Part shown: in pieces, positions 1-8,927 of the stretch | How the letters are laid out: each line of letters opens with the position of its first letter | Numbering within the stretch: the first letter of the stretch is position 1 | NCBI RefSeq assembly: GCF_016616235.1 | Contig: NZ_CP067100.1 | Span: forward strand, 4,027,001 to 4,091,000 | Length of the DNA: 64,000 nt | DNA from: Bradyrhizobium diazoefficiens | GTDB lineage: Bacteria; Pseudomonadota; Alphaproteobacteria; Rhizobiales; Xanthobacteraceae | Reading direction: 5' to 3' | Notes under the pieces: generated by a model | The model's input: the letters and a program-made list of their open reading frames with translations, nothing else | The model's database searches: none | What the model was told of the DNA's origin: nothing | Program-made: the position numbers and the translations under genes

Positions 1-81
1 CCGGGTGATTTTCGGGGCGTGACGGGCCGTTTGCAAGGGCCGATTTCGAACCTGCTTCAGGCCGTGGTGCGGAGAGCGTAA
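1..81 (+). CDS. possible 3' end of an upstream gene (tentative)
   Basis: A plus-strand frame is open from the window edge to a TAA at 79-81 (last residues NLLQAVVRRA). It is only 26 codons long and I do not recognise the family. It could equally be chance reading in GC-rich DNA. The remaining 109 bases before gyrA hold a palindrome and no gene. Confidence 0.2.
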   Translation, partial: PGDFRGVTGRLQGPISNLLQAVVRRA

Positions 82-116
82 GTCTCTGGAAAAACAGTCG
101 GAAAAACCGCTTCCCG

Positions 117-132
117 CACCCTTGCAAGGGTG
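117..132. promoter_or_regulatory. perfect 16-bp palindrome upstream of gyrA
   Basis: CACCCTTGCAAGGGTG is identical to its own reverse complement and ends 58 bases before the gyrA start codon. An AT-rich TATATGATT follows at about 153 and could contain a -10 box. Both position and symmetry fit a dimeric DNA-binding protein, but no regulator is assigned. Confidence 0.35.
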
Positions 133-190
133 GTTATCAGGGCCTCGATGCGCTATATGATTCCCAGATAAACCCTCACCGGATTTCCCC

Positions 191-2923
191 TTGGCTGACG
201 ACGACAACAAGCCCGGCGACCAGCCGGCGCAACCCTCGGACATTCGCCCCGTCTCGATCTACGAGGAGATGAAGAAGTCCTATCTCGATTACGCCATGAG
301 CGTGATCGTGTCGCGCGCGCTGCCCGATGCACGCGACGGGTTGAAGCCGGTGCATCGCCGCATCCTGTTCTCGATGAACGAGGAAGGCTACACGCCCGAC
401 AAGAAGCACAAGAAGTCGGCCGGCATCGTCGGCGACGTCATGGGCCAGTACCATCCGCATGGCGACCAGGCGATCTACGACGCGCTGGTGCGCATGGCGC
501 AGCCGTTCTCGATGCGGGAACTGTTGGTGGACGGGCAGGGCAATTTCGGCTCGGTCGACGGCGATCCGCCGGCGGCGATGCGCTACACCGAGTCGCGCCT
601 GACCAAGATCGCGCTCAAGCTGCTCGACGATATCGACAACGAGACGGTCGACTTCCAGGACAATTACGACGGCTCGACCAAGGAGCCGGTGGTTCTGCCG
701 GCGCGGTTCCCGAACCTGCTGGTCAACGGCGCCGGCGGCATCGCCGTGGGTATGGCCACCAACATTCCGCCGCACAATCTCGGCGAGGTCATCGATGCCT
801 GCCTGGCGCTGGTCGACAATCCGTCGCTGACCATCGACGAACTCAACAACATCATTCCGGGTCCGGATTTTCCGACCGGCGGCATCATCCTCGGGCGCCA
901 GGGCATCCGCAGCGCCTATCATCTCGGCCGCGGCTCGATCGTGATGCGCGGCAAGGTCGAGTTCGAGACCATTCGCAAGGAGCGCGAGGCGATCGTCATC
1001 ACCGAGATCCCGTATCAGGTGAACAAGGCGACGATGGTCGAGCGTATCGCAGAGCTCTATAAGGAAAAGAAAATCGAGGGCATCTCCGATTTGCGCGACG
1101 AGTCCGACCGCGACGGCTATCGCGTCGTCGTCGAGCTCAAGCGCGATGCCGTGCCCGACGTGGTGCTGAACCAGCTCTACAAGTTCACGCCGCTGCAGAC
1201 TTCTTTCGGCGTCAACGCCGTCGCGCTCGACAGCGGCCGGCCGCAGACGATGAACCTGAAGGACATGCTGACGATCTTCGTCGGCTTCCGCGAGCAGGTC
1301 GTCACCCGCCGCACCAAATACAAGCTGCGCAAGGCGCGCGAGCGCGCGCATGAGCAGGTCGGACTTGCGATTGCGGTCGCGAATATCGACGAGATCATCA
1401 AGGTGATCCGGACATCGCCGACGCCGGCCGCCGCGCGCGACACCCTGATGACGCGCGACTGGCCGGCCCGCGACGTCGAGGACATCATCACGCTGATCGA
1501 CGATCCCCGTCACCGGATCAACGAGGATGGCACCATCCGCCTGTCGCTGGATCAGGCGAAGGCCATCCTGGAACTGCGCCTGGCACGCCTCACCGCACTC
1601 GGCCGCGACGAAATCGGCGAAGAGCTGGCAAAGCTCGCCGGCGAGATCGGCGAGTATCTCGCAATCCTGCACTCGCGCGCCCGCATCCTCGACATCATCA
1701 AGACCGAGCTCGCCGAAGTGAAGGCCGAATTCGCCACCCCGCGCCGCACCGTGATCATGGAGCAGGAGGGCGAGGTCGAGGACGAGGACCTGATCCAGCG
1801 CGAGGACATGGTCGTCACCGTCTCGCACGCCGGCTATGTCAAGCGCGTGCCGCTGTCGGCCTACCGGGCGCAGCGCCGCGGCGGCAAGGGCCGCGCCGGC
1901 ATGCAGACCCGCGACGAGGACTTCGTCAGCCGGCTCTTTGTCGCATCGACTCATACTCCGGTGCTGTTCTTCTCCTCGCGCGGCCAGGTCTACAAGGAAA
2001 AGGTCTGGCGGCTGCCGATGGCTGCGCCGAATGCGCGCGGCAAGGCGCTGATCAATATCCTGCCGCTGGAGCAGGGCGAGCGCATCACCACCATCATGCC
2101 GCTGCCCGAGGATGAGTCCACCTGGGGTCAGCTCGACGTGATGTTCGCAACGACCGGCGGCAACGTCCGGCGCAACAAGCTGTCCGACTTCGTCGACGTC
2201 CGCCGCTCCGGCATCATCGCCATGAAGCTCGACGAGGGCGAAGCGATCGTCGACGTCCAGATCTGCACTGAGCGCGACGACGTGCTGCTGACCGCCGCGG
2301 GCGGCCAGTGCATCCGCTTCCCGGTCCCCGACGTGCGCGTGTTCACCGGGCGCACCTCGATGGGCGTGCGCGGCATTGCGCTCAGTGAGGGCGACAAGGT
2401 GATCTCGCTGGCGATTCTGCGCCACGTCGAGACCACGTCCGACGAGCGCTCGGCCTATTTGAAGATGCGCCGCGCGGTCGCCGGCGAAGCCACGGCAGAA
2501 GAGGCGCCCGTGGACACCGAGGCCGAGGAGACCTCCGGCAGCTTCCAGCTCGCCCAGGAGCGCTATGTCGAGATGTCGGCGCAGGAGCAGGTGGTGCTGA
2601 CCGTCTCCGTCAACGGCTACGGCAAGCGGACCTCGTCCTACGAGTACCGCACCACCGGGCGTGGCGGCAAAGGCATCGTCGCCATGAGCGTCAACAACCG
2701 CAACGGCAACCTGGTCGCGTCCTTCCCCGTGGAGGATGCTGATCAAATCATGCTGGTCACCGACAAGGGCCAGCTGATCCGCTGCCCGGTCGAAGGCATC
2801 CGCATCGCCGGCCGCTCGACCCAAGGCGTGATCGTGTTCGACACCGCCGAGGACGAGCACGTGGTGTCGGTCGAGCACATCACGGAAGAGGCGGAGAGCG
2901 GGAACGGGGCGAATGGCGAATAG
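191..2923 (+). CDS. gyrA: DNA gyrase subunit A
   Basis: This is the cleavage and religation subunit of gyrase, which with GyrB introduces negative supercoils. The start is a TTG giving [10 protein letters not shown]; there is no better ATG before the conserved core. The N-terminal half carries the quinolone-resistance region around residues 81-101 and the catalytic tyrosine Y132 in AAMRYTESR. The C-terminal domain contains the GyrA box QRRGGKG, which separates it from ParC. Length (910 residues) is normal for alphaproteobacteria. The residue matching E. coli Ser83 is Gln93 (HGDQAIYD). The gene converges on kup with only 44 bases between the stops. Confidence 0.97.
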   Translation: MADDDNKPGDQPAQPSDIRPVSIYEEMKKSYLDYAMSVIVSRALPDARDGLKPVHRRILFSMNEEGYTPDKKHKKSAGIVGDVMGQYHPHGDQAIYDALVRMAQPFSMRELLVDGQGNFGSVDGDPPAAMRYTESRLTKIALKLLDDIDNETVDFQDNYDGSTKEPVVLPARFPNLLVNGAGGIAVGMATNIPPHNLGEVIDACLALVDNPSLTIDELNNIIPGPDFPTGGIILGRQGIRSAYHLGRGSIVMRGKVEFETIRKEREAIVITEIPYQVNKATMVERIAELYKEKKIEGISDLRDESDRDGYRVVVELKRDAVPDVVLNQLYKFTPLQTSFGVNAVALDSGRPQTMNLKDMLTIFVGFREQVVTRRTKYKLRKARERAHEQVGLAIAVANIDEIIKVIRTSPTPAAARDTLMTRDWPARDVEDIITLIDDPRHRINEDGTIRLSLDQAKAILELRLARLTALGRDEIGEELAKLAGEIGEYLAILHSRARILDIIKTELAEVKAEFATPRRTVIMEQEGEVEDEDLIQREDMVVTVSHAGYVKRVPLSAYRAQRRGGKGRAGMQTRDEDFVSRLFVASTHTPVLFFSSRGQVYKEKVWRLPMAAPNARGKALINILPLEQGERITTIMPLPEDESTWGQLDVMFATTGGNVRRNKLSDFVDVRRSGIIAMKLDEGEAIVDVQICTERDDVLLTAAGGQCIRFPVPDVRVFTGRTSMGVRGIALSEGDKVISLAILRHVETTSDERSAYLKMRRAVAGEATAEEAPVDTEAEETSGSFQLAQERYVEMSAQEQVVLTVSVNGYGKRTSSYEYRTTGRGGKGIVAMSVNNRNGNLVASFPVEDADQIMLVTDKGQLIRCPVEGIRIAGRSTQGVIVFDTAEDEHVVSVEHITEEAESGNGANGE

Positions 2924-2952
2924 GGAGTAGCGTTGGCTATTCCATTCGCCCC
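2906..2952. terminator. stem-loop overlapping the gyrA stop, between converging genes
   Basis: GGGGCGAATGG (2906-2916) pairs perfectly with CCATTCGCCCC (2942-2952), and inside it AATAG (2919-2923) pairs with CTATT (2937-2941), leaving a 13-base loop. The stem includes the last gyrA codons. There is no T-run on either strand, so it may be a transcript-end stabiliser rather than a classical intrinsic terminator. Confidence 0.4.
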
Positions 2953-2967
2953 TGGCCATTCGCGACG

Positions 2968-4878
2968 CTAAATCTCCAGCTCCGTGCCGAACTCCACAAC
3001 CTGCTTGGTCGGCACGCCGAAGAACGCGGCGGAGCGTTCGGCGTTGCGCTGGAGGAAGGCGAACAGGCCTTCGCGCCAGACCCACATGCCCGGAATGTCC
3101 TCGCGCGGGATGATGGTCTCGCGGCCGACATAATAGGTGGTGTCGGAGAGATCGATGCCGGGCAGCTTGCCCTGGCGGCAAGCGAGCGTCAGTCCCTCAT
3201 AGATCGTCGGGTTCTGCATGAAACCGTAATGCAGGATCACGCGGGTGATGCCGGGGATGATCTCCATCACCTCGGCGCGTGCCTCGTCGGGGACGTGCGG
3301 CACCTCCTCGATCAGCACCGTGACGAGGACGATGCGCTCATGCAGGACATGATTGTGCTTGACGAACTGGGTCAGCGCGAGCGGCACGCCATTCGGCGCC
3401 GACGCCAGAAATACCGCCGCGCCGGGCAGCCTGGCATTGCACTTGTTGACCGCCGTCTCGATCAGGTCTTCCTCGGGCTGACGGAGCTTGCCGCGCGCTG
3501 CTTCGACCAGCTTCACGCCGCTGCGCCAGGTCAGCATCAGGAAGGCGACGAGGGCTGCGAGCAGCAGCGGAAACCAGCCGCCCTCGAACAGCTTGATCGA
3601 ATTGGCCGAGAAGAAGATCACGTCGATCACGAAGAAGAAGCCGTTCACCGCGACCACGAGCCAGGGCGAATAGCCCCACTGGATCGCGACCAGGGCTGCG
3701 AGCAACGTGGTGATCGCCATCAGCAGCGACACCGCGATGCCGTAGGCGCCGGCGAGCGCGTCGGAGGTGCCGAAGCTTAGCACCGCGCCGAGCGTGGCGG
3801 CAGCGAGCAGCCAGTTGACCAGCGGCACGTAGATCTGGCCGATCGCTGCGCTGGTGGTGTGGCGGATCTGCATGCGCGGCAGGAAGCCGAGCTGGATCGA
3901 CTGCTGGGTCAGCGAGAACACGCCGGAAATGATCGCCTGCGAGGCGATCACGGTGGCGACCGCCGAGAAGGCGACCAGCGGATAGTGCAGGACATCTGGG
4001 CAGAGCTGGAAGAACGGGTTCTCGATCATGGTGGGATCGGTGATCAGGAGCGCGGCCTGGCCGAAATAGTTCAGCACCAGCGCGGGCAGGCAGATCGCGA
4101 ACCAGGCGAGGCGAATCGGGAAGCGGCCGAAATGGCCCATGTCGGCATACATGGCTTCGCCGCCTGTCACCGCGAGGAAGGCGGCGCCAAGGATCGCGAA
4201 GGAGATGTGGAAGTCCTGGTGGATCAGGAAGTCGAACGCATAGAACGGGCTGAGCGCGGCCAGCACGGCCGGCGCCTTGACGATGCCGTGGATGCCGAGC
4301 GCGGCGAGCACGACGAACCAGGCCAGCATCACCGGTCCGAAAATGCGGCCGATAAAGCCCGTGCCCTGCTTCTGCATCATGAACAGGCCGATCAGGATGG
4401 CGACGGTGATGGGGACCACGACAGGCGCGAGCGAGGGCGCGTCCACCTTCAAGCCTTCGATGGCTGAGAGCACCGAGATCGCCGGCGTGATCGCGCCGTC
4501 GCCATAGAGCAGCGCCGCGCCGACGAGACCGACGACGAGCAGATGTGCGCGCCAGGTCCCGGGTTGCGCGTGGCGGGCATGCAGCAGCGCCAGCAGCGCC
4601 ACGATGCCGCCTTCGCCGCGATTGTCGGCGCGCAGGATCAGCAGCGCATATTTCAGCGAGATGATGAGCAGCAGCGCCCAGAGAATAAGCGAGGCGACCC
4701 CCAGGACAGCGTCATGACTTAGGGTGCCGCCATGGGCAGCCGCCTTGGCGGCTTCCTTCAGGGCGTAGAGGGGGCTGGTGCCGATATCGCCATAGACCAC
4801 CCCGAGGGCGCCCATGGTCATGGCGAGCGGCAGCGGATCGGGATGGTGGCCGGAAGCAATTGCAGGCGTACTGGACAA
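2968..4878 (-). CDS. kup: Kup-family potassium uptake protein
   Basis: This inner-membrane K+/H+ symporter has 636 residues, the usual Kup length. The signature GVVYGDIGTSPLYALKE lies at residues 25-41, followed by about twelve hydrophobic segments to roughly residue 430 and a soluble C-terminal domain of about 200 residues. The chosen start is a TTG (4878) preceded by GGGGGA; a later ATG at 4821 (MTMGALG) would cut the N-terminal extension. A strong hairpin lies in its leader. Bradyrhizobia often carry several kup copies, so the exact paralogue is not assigned. Confidence 0.93.
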   Translation of the reverse strand: MSSTPAIASGHHPDPLPLAMTMGALGVVYGDIGTSPLYALKEAAKAAAHGGTLSHDAVLGVASLILWALLLIISLKYALLILRADNRGEGGIVALLALLHARHAQPGTWRAHLLVVGLVGAALLYGDGAITPAISVLSAIEGLKVDAPSLAPVVVPITVAILIGLFMMQKQGTGFIGRIFGPVMLAWFVVLAALGIHGIVKAPAVLAALSPFYAFDFLIHQDFHISFAILGAAFLAVTGGEAMYADMGHFGRFPIRLAWFAICLPALVLNYFGQAALLITDPTMIENPFFQLCPDVLHYPLVAFSAVATVIASQAIISGVFSLTQQSIQLGFLPRMQIRHTTSAAIGQIYVPLVNWLLAAATLGAVLSFGTSDALAGAYGIAVSLLMAITTLLAALVAIQWGYSPWLVVAVNGFFFVIDVIFFSANSIKLFEGGWFPLLLAALVAFLMLTWRSGVKLVEAARGKLRQPEEDLIETAVNKCNARLPGAAVFLASAPNGVPLALTQFVKHNHVLHERIVLVTVLIEEVPHVPDEARAEVMEIIPGITRVILHYGFMQNPTIYEGLTLACRQGKLPGIDLSDTTYYVGRETIIPREDIPGMWVWREGLFAFLQRNAERSAAFFGVPTKQVVEFGTELEI

Positions 4879-4895
4879 TGGGGATCCCCCGATGG

Positions 4896-4931
4896 GATCG
4901 CGCCCGGCGGGACATTCCGACGGGCGCGATC
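4896..4931 (-). promoter_or_regulatory. 11-bp stem-loop in the kup leader
   Basis: GATCGCGCCCG (4896-4906) and CGGGCGCGATC (4921-4931) are perfect complements around a 14-base loop, placed 17 bases upstream of the kup start and just before its GGGGGA ribosome-binding site. If transcribed with kup it would fold into a stable leader hairpin. There is no following T-run on the kup strand. A role in kup expression is inference. Confidence 0.45.
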
Positions 4932-5011
4932 ATCGCGCAGTCTGCGACGGGACGCTGCAAATTTCCACGGGGTTTCTTTGGAGTTTTATCTGACGCGAAG
5001 CTGACACCCGA

Positions 5012-5269
5012 CTACGGGGTCCGGTTGGCCGTCACCAGGCGCGCCTCGCGGACGTTGGCCTTGGTGCCGGCGCGGCGCAGGCACGCGGCCTCGAAATTCG
5101 GCCAGGCCCGCTGCGAGCAGTCCTTGCCGATGGTGCGGATATCGAGGCGGTCGCTCTTGGCGAGCGGCTGCGGGACGCTGGCTTCGACTGATGGCGCAAA
5201 GCCGGGAAGCATGGTGAGGGCAGCGGCCACAAACGCGGCGATCGCAATCGCTGAGATGGTCTTGATCAT
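5012..5269 (-). CDS. small secreted protein of unknown function
   Basis: This 85-residue protein has an N-terminal hydrophobic signal-like segment (ISAIAIAAFVAAALTML) and a short mature part with two cysteines (DCSQ and AACLRR), which could form one disulfide. I recognise it only as a type of short exported protein common in Bradyrhizobium and assign no function. It stands alone between kup and coaD. The 277 bases from here to coaD hold no gene I can support. Confidence 0.6.
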   Translation of the reverse strand: MIKTISAIAIAAFVAAALTMLPGFAPSVEASVPQPLAKSDRLDIRTIGKDCSQRAWPNFEAACLRRAGTKANVREARLVTANRTP

Positions 5270-5546
5270 CGACGGTCCCCTGTGATGCGGCCGCTACGCC
5301 CAACGTACGGTCCGTATTTGTTGGGTGGATTAGTAACCATGGCCAGTTTCCGGACGTCTTCGCGGACGTCGGAAATGGTTTCGTTCGCGCTCCGTTTTGT
5401 TTCGTGACCGCCCCCAGGACGAAACAAACCGCCCGTTGCCGACATGCGGCGGGCAGAATTCGCGGGAAACGGGCGGGCTACCGCTAGGAACGGGCAGGGA
5501 ACCTGTTCGGCTTGCCGGGCCGGGCCGGGCGCGGTAGGACGTGGCC

Positions 5547-6044
5547 ATGCCGCGCATTGCATTCTACCCAGGTTCCTTCGATCCCATCACCAACGGCCAT
5601 CTCGACGTGGTCCGGCACAGCGTCGCGCTGTGCGACAGACTGGTTGTCGCGATCGGGGTCCATCCCGGCAAGAAGCCGCTGTTCTCGGCCGAGGAGCGGC
5701 TGAAGATGCTGAACGACGTCTGCGGGCCGGTGGCCGCCCAGGCCGGCTGCGTGCTCGAGACGACGACGTTTGACGATCTGTCGGTGACCGCGGCGCGCAC
5801 GCACGGCGCGACGATCATGATCCGGGGCCTGCGCGACGGCACCGATCTCGACTACGAGATGCAGCTCGCCGGCATGAACGCTGCCATGGCCCCTGAGGTG
5901 CATACGGTCTTTCTGCCGGCATCTCCGATGGTCCGCCCGATCACCGCCACACTGGTACGACAGATCGCGGGTATGGGTGGCGACGTCTCGAGCTTCGTGC
6001 CGCCGCTCGTTGCATCCCTGCTCAAGGCCAAATTCGCCGGATAA
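5547..6044 (+). CDS. coaD: phosphopantetheine adenylyltransferase
   Basis: CoaD transfers AMP from ATP to 4'-phosphopantetheine, the penultimate step of CoA synthesis in the cytoplasm. The nucleotidyltransferase signature [12 protein letters not shown] (residues 7-18) includes the TxGH motif, and the C-terminal VSSFVPPLV segment is typical. The start is ATG 5547 (MPRIAFYPG), because the GTG at 5541 would only add two residues before the conserved first strand. The protein has 165 residues, a normal length. It heads a run of co-directional genes with the cyclophilins and queA. Confidence 0.96.
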   Translation: MPRIAFYPGSFDPITNGHLDVVRHSVALCDRLVVAIGVHPGKKPLFSAEERLKMLNDVCGPVAAQAGCVLETTTFDDLSVTAARTHGATIMIRGLRDGTDLDYEMQLAGMNAAMAPEVHTVFLPASPMVRPITATLVRQIAGMGGDVSSFVPPLVASLLKAKFAG

Positions 6045-6081
6045 CGGCGCACTTCTTCACCCCACCTGATCCGGAGTTTTC

Positions 6082-6657
6082 ATGACCCGTCGTCTCGCAA
6101 TTCTTGCCACGATGTTCGTCGCGCTGATTGGCGCAGTGCCGGCGGTGGCGCAGCAACTGCCGGCCAATCTCGACAAGGCCAACGCCATCGTCATCGACAC
6201 CACCAAGGGCCGCATCGTCATCAAGCTGCGCACCGACATCGCGCCCCAGCATGCCGAGCGCATCAAGCAGCTGGCGCGTGAGGGCTTCTACAACAACGTG
6301 CCATTCCACCGCGTCATGGACGGCTTCATGGCACAGACCGGCGATGGCCAGAACGGCAACGGCACCGGCGGCTCGAAATATCCGAACCTGAAGCAGGAAT
6401 TCTCCAAGGTGCATTTCGCGCGTGGCATCGTCGGTATGGCCCGGCGCGGCGACAGCGTCGACAGCGCCAACTCGCAGTTCTTCATCATGTTCGCCGACGG
6501 CGGCAGCCTCGACGGCCAGTACACCGTGATCGGCGAGGTCGTGCAGGGCATGGACGTCGTCGACAAGCTGAAGAAGGCTCCGCCCGGCGCCCCCGGCGGC
6601 ACCGTCACCGATCCCGACAAGATGGTGAAGGTGCAAGTCGCTTCCGACATCAAATAG
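6082..6657 (+). CDS. ppiA: periplasmic peptidyl-prolyl cis-trans isomerase (cyclophilin type)
   Basis: This 191-residue cyclophilin should speed proline isomerisation during folding in the periplasm. A signal peptide (MTRRLAILATMFVALIGAVP, then AVAQQ) precedes the cyclophilin fold, with the active-site strip VPFHRVMDGFMAQTGD and the NSQFFIMF motif. It lies 37 bases after coaD and 15 bases before the next gene, so the genes are probably co-transcribed. The paired cytoplasmic form follows at 7080, which implies one enzyme for each compartment. Confidence 0.93.
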   Translation: MTRRLAILATMFVALIGAVPAVAQQLPANLDKANAIVIDTTKGRIVIKLRTDIAPQHAERIKQLAREGFYNNVPFHRVMDGFMAQTGDGQNGNGTGGSKYPNLKQEFSKVHFARGIVGMARRGDSVDSANSQFFIMFADGGSLDGQYTVIGEVVQGMDVVDKLKKAPPGAPGGTVTDPDKMVKVQVASDIK

Positions 6658-6672
6658 AAACAGGAGAACGCC

Positions 6673-7083
6673 ATGGCGCGCTGCGGCAACAGGCTTGTGC
6701 CGGCTGCCGCGGCGCTGTTCCTCGGTGTCTCCGGCGCGGTTGCCGAGGATGGCAAGGTCAATACCATCGCGGACATCTCCAGGTATCTGCAGACCTGCTG
6801 GAAACCGCCGCCGGCCGCCAAGGCCCGCCCACTCGACATCACCGTCATCGTGAGCTTTAACCGGGCCGGAAACATTTTGGGCCATCCGCGAATTTCCTAT
6901 GAATCCGCGGATGCCTCCGACGAGGACCGGTTGCAGTACCGCATTGCGGTGATGGAGACATTGCAACGCTGCACGCCGTTGCCATTTACCGATGCAATGG
7001 CCGGCGCTGCCGCGGGGCGTCCATTCGCAATCCCGATCCGCAGGCGGAAGACTTCACCCCCAACGCAAGAGAGACCAGCATGA
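6673..7083 (+). CDS. secreted protein with a TonB C-terminal-like domain
   Basis: This 136-residue protein begins with a signal-like segment (LVPAAAALFLGVSGAVAED) and continues with CWKPPP, then strands resembling a TonB/TolA C-terminal domain (ITVIVSFNRAGNILGHPRI). Two cysteines (CWKPP and QRCTPLPF) could pair, as in periplasmic TonB_C-like proteins. Its TGA overlaps the ATG of the following cyclophilin by four bases (ATGA at 7080-7083), so the two are likely translationally coupled. Its role is unknown. Confidence 0.75.
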   Translation: MARCGNRLVPAAAALFLGVSGAVAEDGKVNTIADISRYLQTCWKPPPAAKARPLDITVIVSFNRAGNILGHPRISYESADASDEDRLQYRIAVMETLQRCTPLPFTDAMAGAAAGRPFAIPIRRRKTSPPTQERPA

Positions 7084-7544
7084 GCGTTACCGAAAACACC
7101 TTGATCCTCGAGACCACGCAGGGCCCCGTCACCATCGAGATGCGTCCCGACCTCGCCCCCGGCCATGTCGCGCGCATCAAGGAGCTGGTCCGCGAGGGCT
7201 TCTACGACGGCATCGTGTTCCACCGCGTGATCGAGGGCTTCATGGCGCAGACCGGCTGCCCGCAGGGCACCGGCACCGGCGGCTCCGGCAAGAAGCTCAA
7301 GGCCGAGTTCAACAAGGAGCCGCATGTGCGCGGCACCACCTCGATGGCCCGCGCCGCCAATCCCGATTCCGGCGACAGCCAGTTCTTCATCTGTTTCGAC
7401 GATGCCCGCTTCCTCGACAACCAGTACACGGTGTGGGGCAAGGTGACCGAGGGCATGGAGAACGTCGACAAGATCAAGCGCGGCGAGCCGGTGCAGAACC
7501 CCGACAAGATCGTCAAGGCGCGGATGGCCGCGGACGCGGAGTAA
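7080..7544 (+). CDS. ppiB: cytoplasmic peptidyl-prolyl cis-trans isomerase (cyclophilin type)
   Basis: This 154-residue cyclophilin has no signal peptide, so it should act in the cytoplasm. The active-site segment IVFHRVIEGFMAQTGCP and the DSQFFICF motif are intact. It is clearly related to the exported cyclophilin upstream and is translationally coupled to the preceding small gene through a 4-bp overlap. The family folds or regulates client proteins by proline isomerisation; specific clients cannot be read from the sequence. Confidence 0.95.
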   Translation: MSVTENTLILETTQGPVTIEMRPDLAPGHVARIKELVREGFYDGIVFHRVIEGFMAQTGCPQGTGTGGSGKKLKAEFNKEPHVRGTTSMARAANPDSGDSQFFICFDDARFLDNQYTVWGKVTEGMENVDKIKRGEPVQNPDKIVKARMAADAE

Positions 7545-7550
7545 GCGTTT

Positions 7551-7664
7551 CCCCTCATGGTGAGGCGGCGCGAAGCGCCGTCTCGAACCATGAAGGCCGA
7601 GCTGATGCAGCGGGGCCTTCATCCTTCGAGACGCGCGTTCCGCGCTCCTCAGGATGAGGAGTAA
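7551..7664. repeat. palindromic intergenic repeat, family B
   Basis: Between ppiB and queA lie nested inverted repeats: CCTCATGGTGAGGCGGCGCG pairs with following bases around GAAGC, and CTTCATCCTTCGAGACGCGC with CTCAGGATGAGG. The same word set (CTTCATGGT, GTCTCGAA, CCTTCGAGACG, GGATGAGG) recurs at 14786-14914 and 36246-36388. I recall this family as abundant in Bradyrhizobium intergenic DNA. Confidence 0.75.
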
Positions 7665-7685
7665 CCGTGTGGCGCTGAGCCCGAC

Positions 7686-8927
7686 ATGCGCACCGATCTC
7701 TTCGATTTCGACCTGCCGCCCGAGCGCATCGCCTTGCGCCCGGCGAGCCCGCGCGACTCCGCGAAGATGCTGGTCGTGGAAGGCGGCGCGCTGCGCGACC
7801 AGACCGTCGCCGACCTGCCGCAATGGCTGCGGCCGGGGGACCAGCTCGTCGTCAACGACACCAAGGTGATCGCGGCGCAATTGAAAGGCCGCCGCATCGG
7901 GCGCGAGACCGAGCCGAAGATCGAGGCGACGCTGATCAAGCGGCTCGACGGCTCGCGCTGGCAGGCGCTGGTCAAGCCGGCGAAAAAGCTCACCGCCGGC
8001 GACCGCATCCGCTTCGGCAATGAGGGCAAGGTCTGCCTGCTCGGTCATCTCGACGCCGAGGTCGAGGCCAAGGGCGCCGAGGGCGAGGTGACGCTGTCGT
8101 TCTCGTTCCACGGGCCCACGCTCGATCAGGCGATCGCCGATCTCGGCAGCCCGCCGTTGCCACCCTACATCGCTTCCAAGCGTACGCCTGACGATCAGGA
8201 TCTTGCCGACTACCAGACCATGTTCGCGGCCAACGAAGGCGCGGTTGCAGCGCCCACCGCGGGGCTGCATTTTACCCCCGCGCTGGAGCAGGCGCTGCGC
8301 GTGCGCGGGGTCGGCATCAACCGCGTCACACTGCATGTCGGGGCAGGGACGTTCCTGCCGGTCAAGGTGGACGACACCGAAGGCCATAAGATGCACGCCG
8401 AGTGGGGCACGATCTCGGCTGAGACGGCGGAACGGCTCAACGGCGCGCGGAAGAACGGCGGCCGCGTCATCGCCGTCGGCACGACGTCGCTAAGGCTGCT
8501 CGAAAGCGCGGCCGGCGAGGACGGCACGATTCAGCCGTTCGCCGCCGAGACCTCGATCTTCATCACGCCCGGCTACCGCTTCCGCGCGGTTGATATATTG
8601 ATGACGAATTTCCACTTGCCGAAATCGACGCTGTTCATGCTGGTCTCCGCGTTCTCGGGGCTGGACACGATGAAGGCCGCGTATGCGCACGCCATCGCCA
8701 GCGGCTATCGGTTCTATTCGTATGGCGATGCGTGCCTGTTGTTCCGGGCGGTGGGTGGGCAAAGCGAAGCGTGCCCACCATCGCTCTTGAATGCCCCGCA
8801 AGCGTCGTGGGCACGGCGCTTGCGCGCCTTTGCCCATCCTTACGAGACCTTCTGTTACGCCATCACCCGCTGCGGCAGCAGCTCCGCGATCTGTACGGCG
8901 TTCAGCGCCGCGCCCTTGAGCAGCTGA
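7686..8927 (+). CDS. queA: S-adenosylmethionine:tRNA ribosyltransferase-isomerase, C-terminally extended
   Basis: QueA transfers and isomerises the ribosyl group of SAM to form epoxyqueuosine in tRNA. The frame has family hallmarks: [20 protein letters not shown] at the start, [21 protein letters not shown], and the usual C-terminal [15 protein letters not shown]. Enzymes of this family normally end there, about residue 355. Here the frame runs about 58 residues further because a palindromic repeat (8745-8850) replaces the normal end, and it finally overlaps the antisense 3' end of asd by 73 bases. The core looks intact, so activity is likely; whether the tail is tolerated is unknown. Start ATG 7686 fits the conserved N-terminus. 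Confidence 0.9.
   Translation: MRTDLFDFDLPPERIALRPASPRDSAKMLVVEGGALRDQTVADLPQWLRPGDQLVVNDTKVIAAQLKGRRIGRETEPKIEATLIKRLDGSRWQALVKPAKKLTAGDRIRFGNEGKVCLLGHLDAEVEAKGAEGEVTLSFSFHGPTLDQAIADLGSPPLPPYIASKRTPDDQDLADYQTMFAANEGAVAAPTAGLHFTPALEQALRVRGVGINRVTLHVGAGTFLPVKVDDTEGHKMHAEWGTISAETAERLNGARKNGGRVIAVGTTSLRLLESAAGEDGTIQPFAAETSIFITPGYRFRAVDILMTNFHLPKSTLFMLVSAFSGLDTMKAAYAHAIASGYRFYSYGDACLLFRAVGGQSEACPPSLLNAPQASWARRLRAFAHPYETFCYAITRCGSSSAICTAFSAAPLSS
8745..8850. repeat. palindromic intergenic repeat, family A, inside the queA reading frame
   Basis: GTGGGCAAAGCGAAGCGTGC followed by CCAC forms one hairpin. A second partner, GTGGGCACGGCGCTTGCGCG continuing to TTTGCCCATCC, forms another and can pair with the first. 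Words of this kind are common between Bradyrhizobium genes. Here the element starts directly after the conserved end of QueA and reaches the 3' end of asd. Confidence 0.7.

Noticed and set aside
176..3181. A 1001-codon open frame antisense to gyrA
   Set aside because: It mirrors gyrA in a GC-rich genome, where antisense frames stay open; its composition (Asp/His/Arg/Ala-rich) is typical of a shadow, and gyrA is unmistakable on the other strand.
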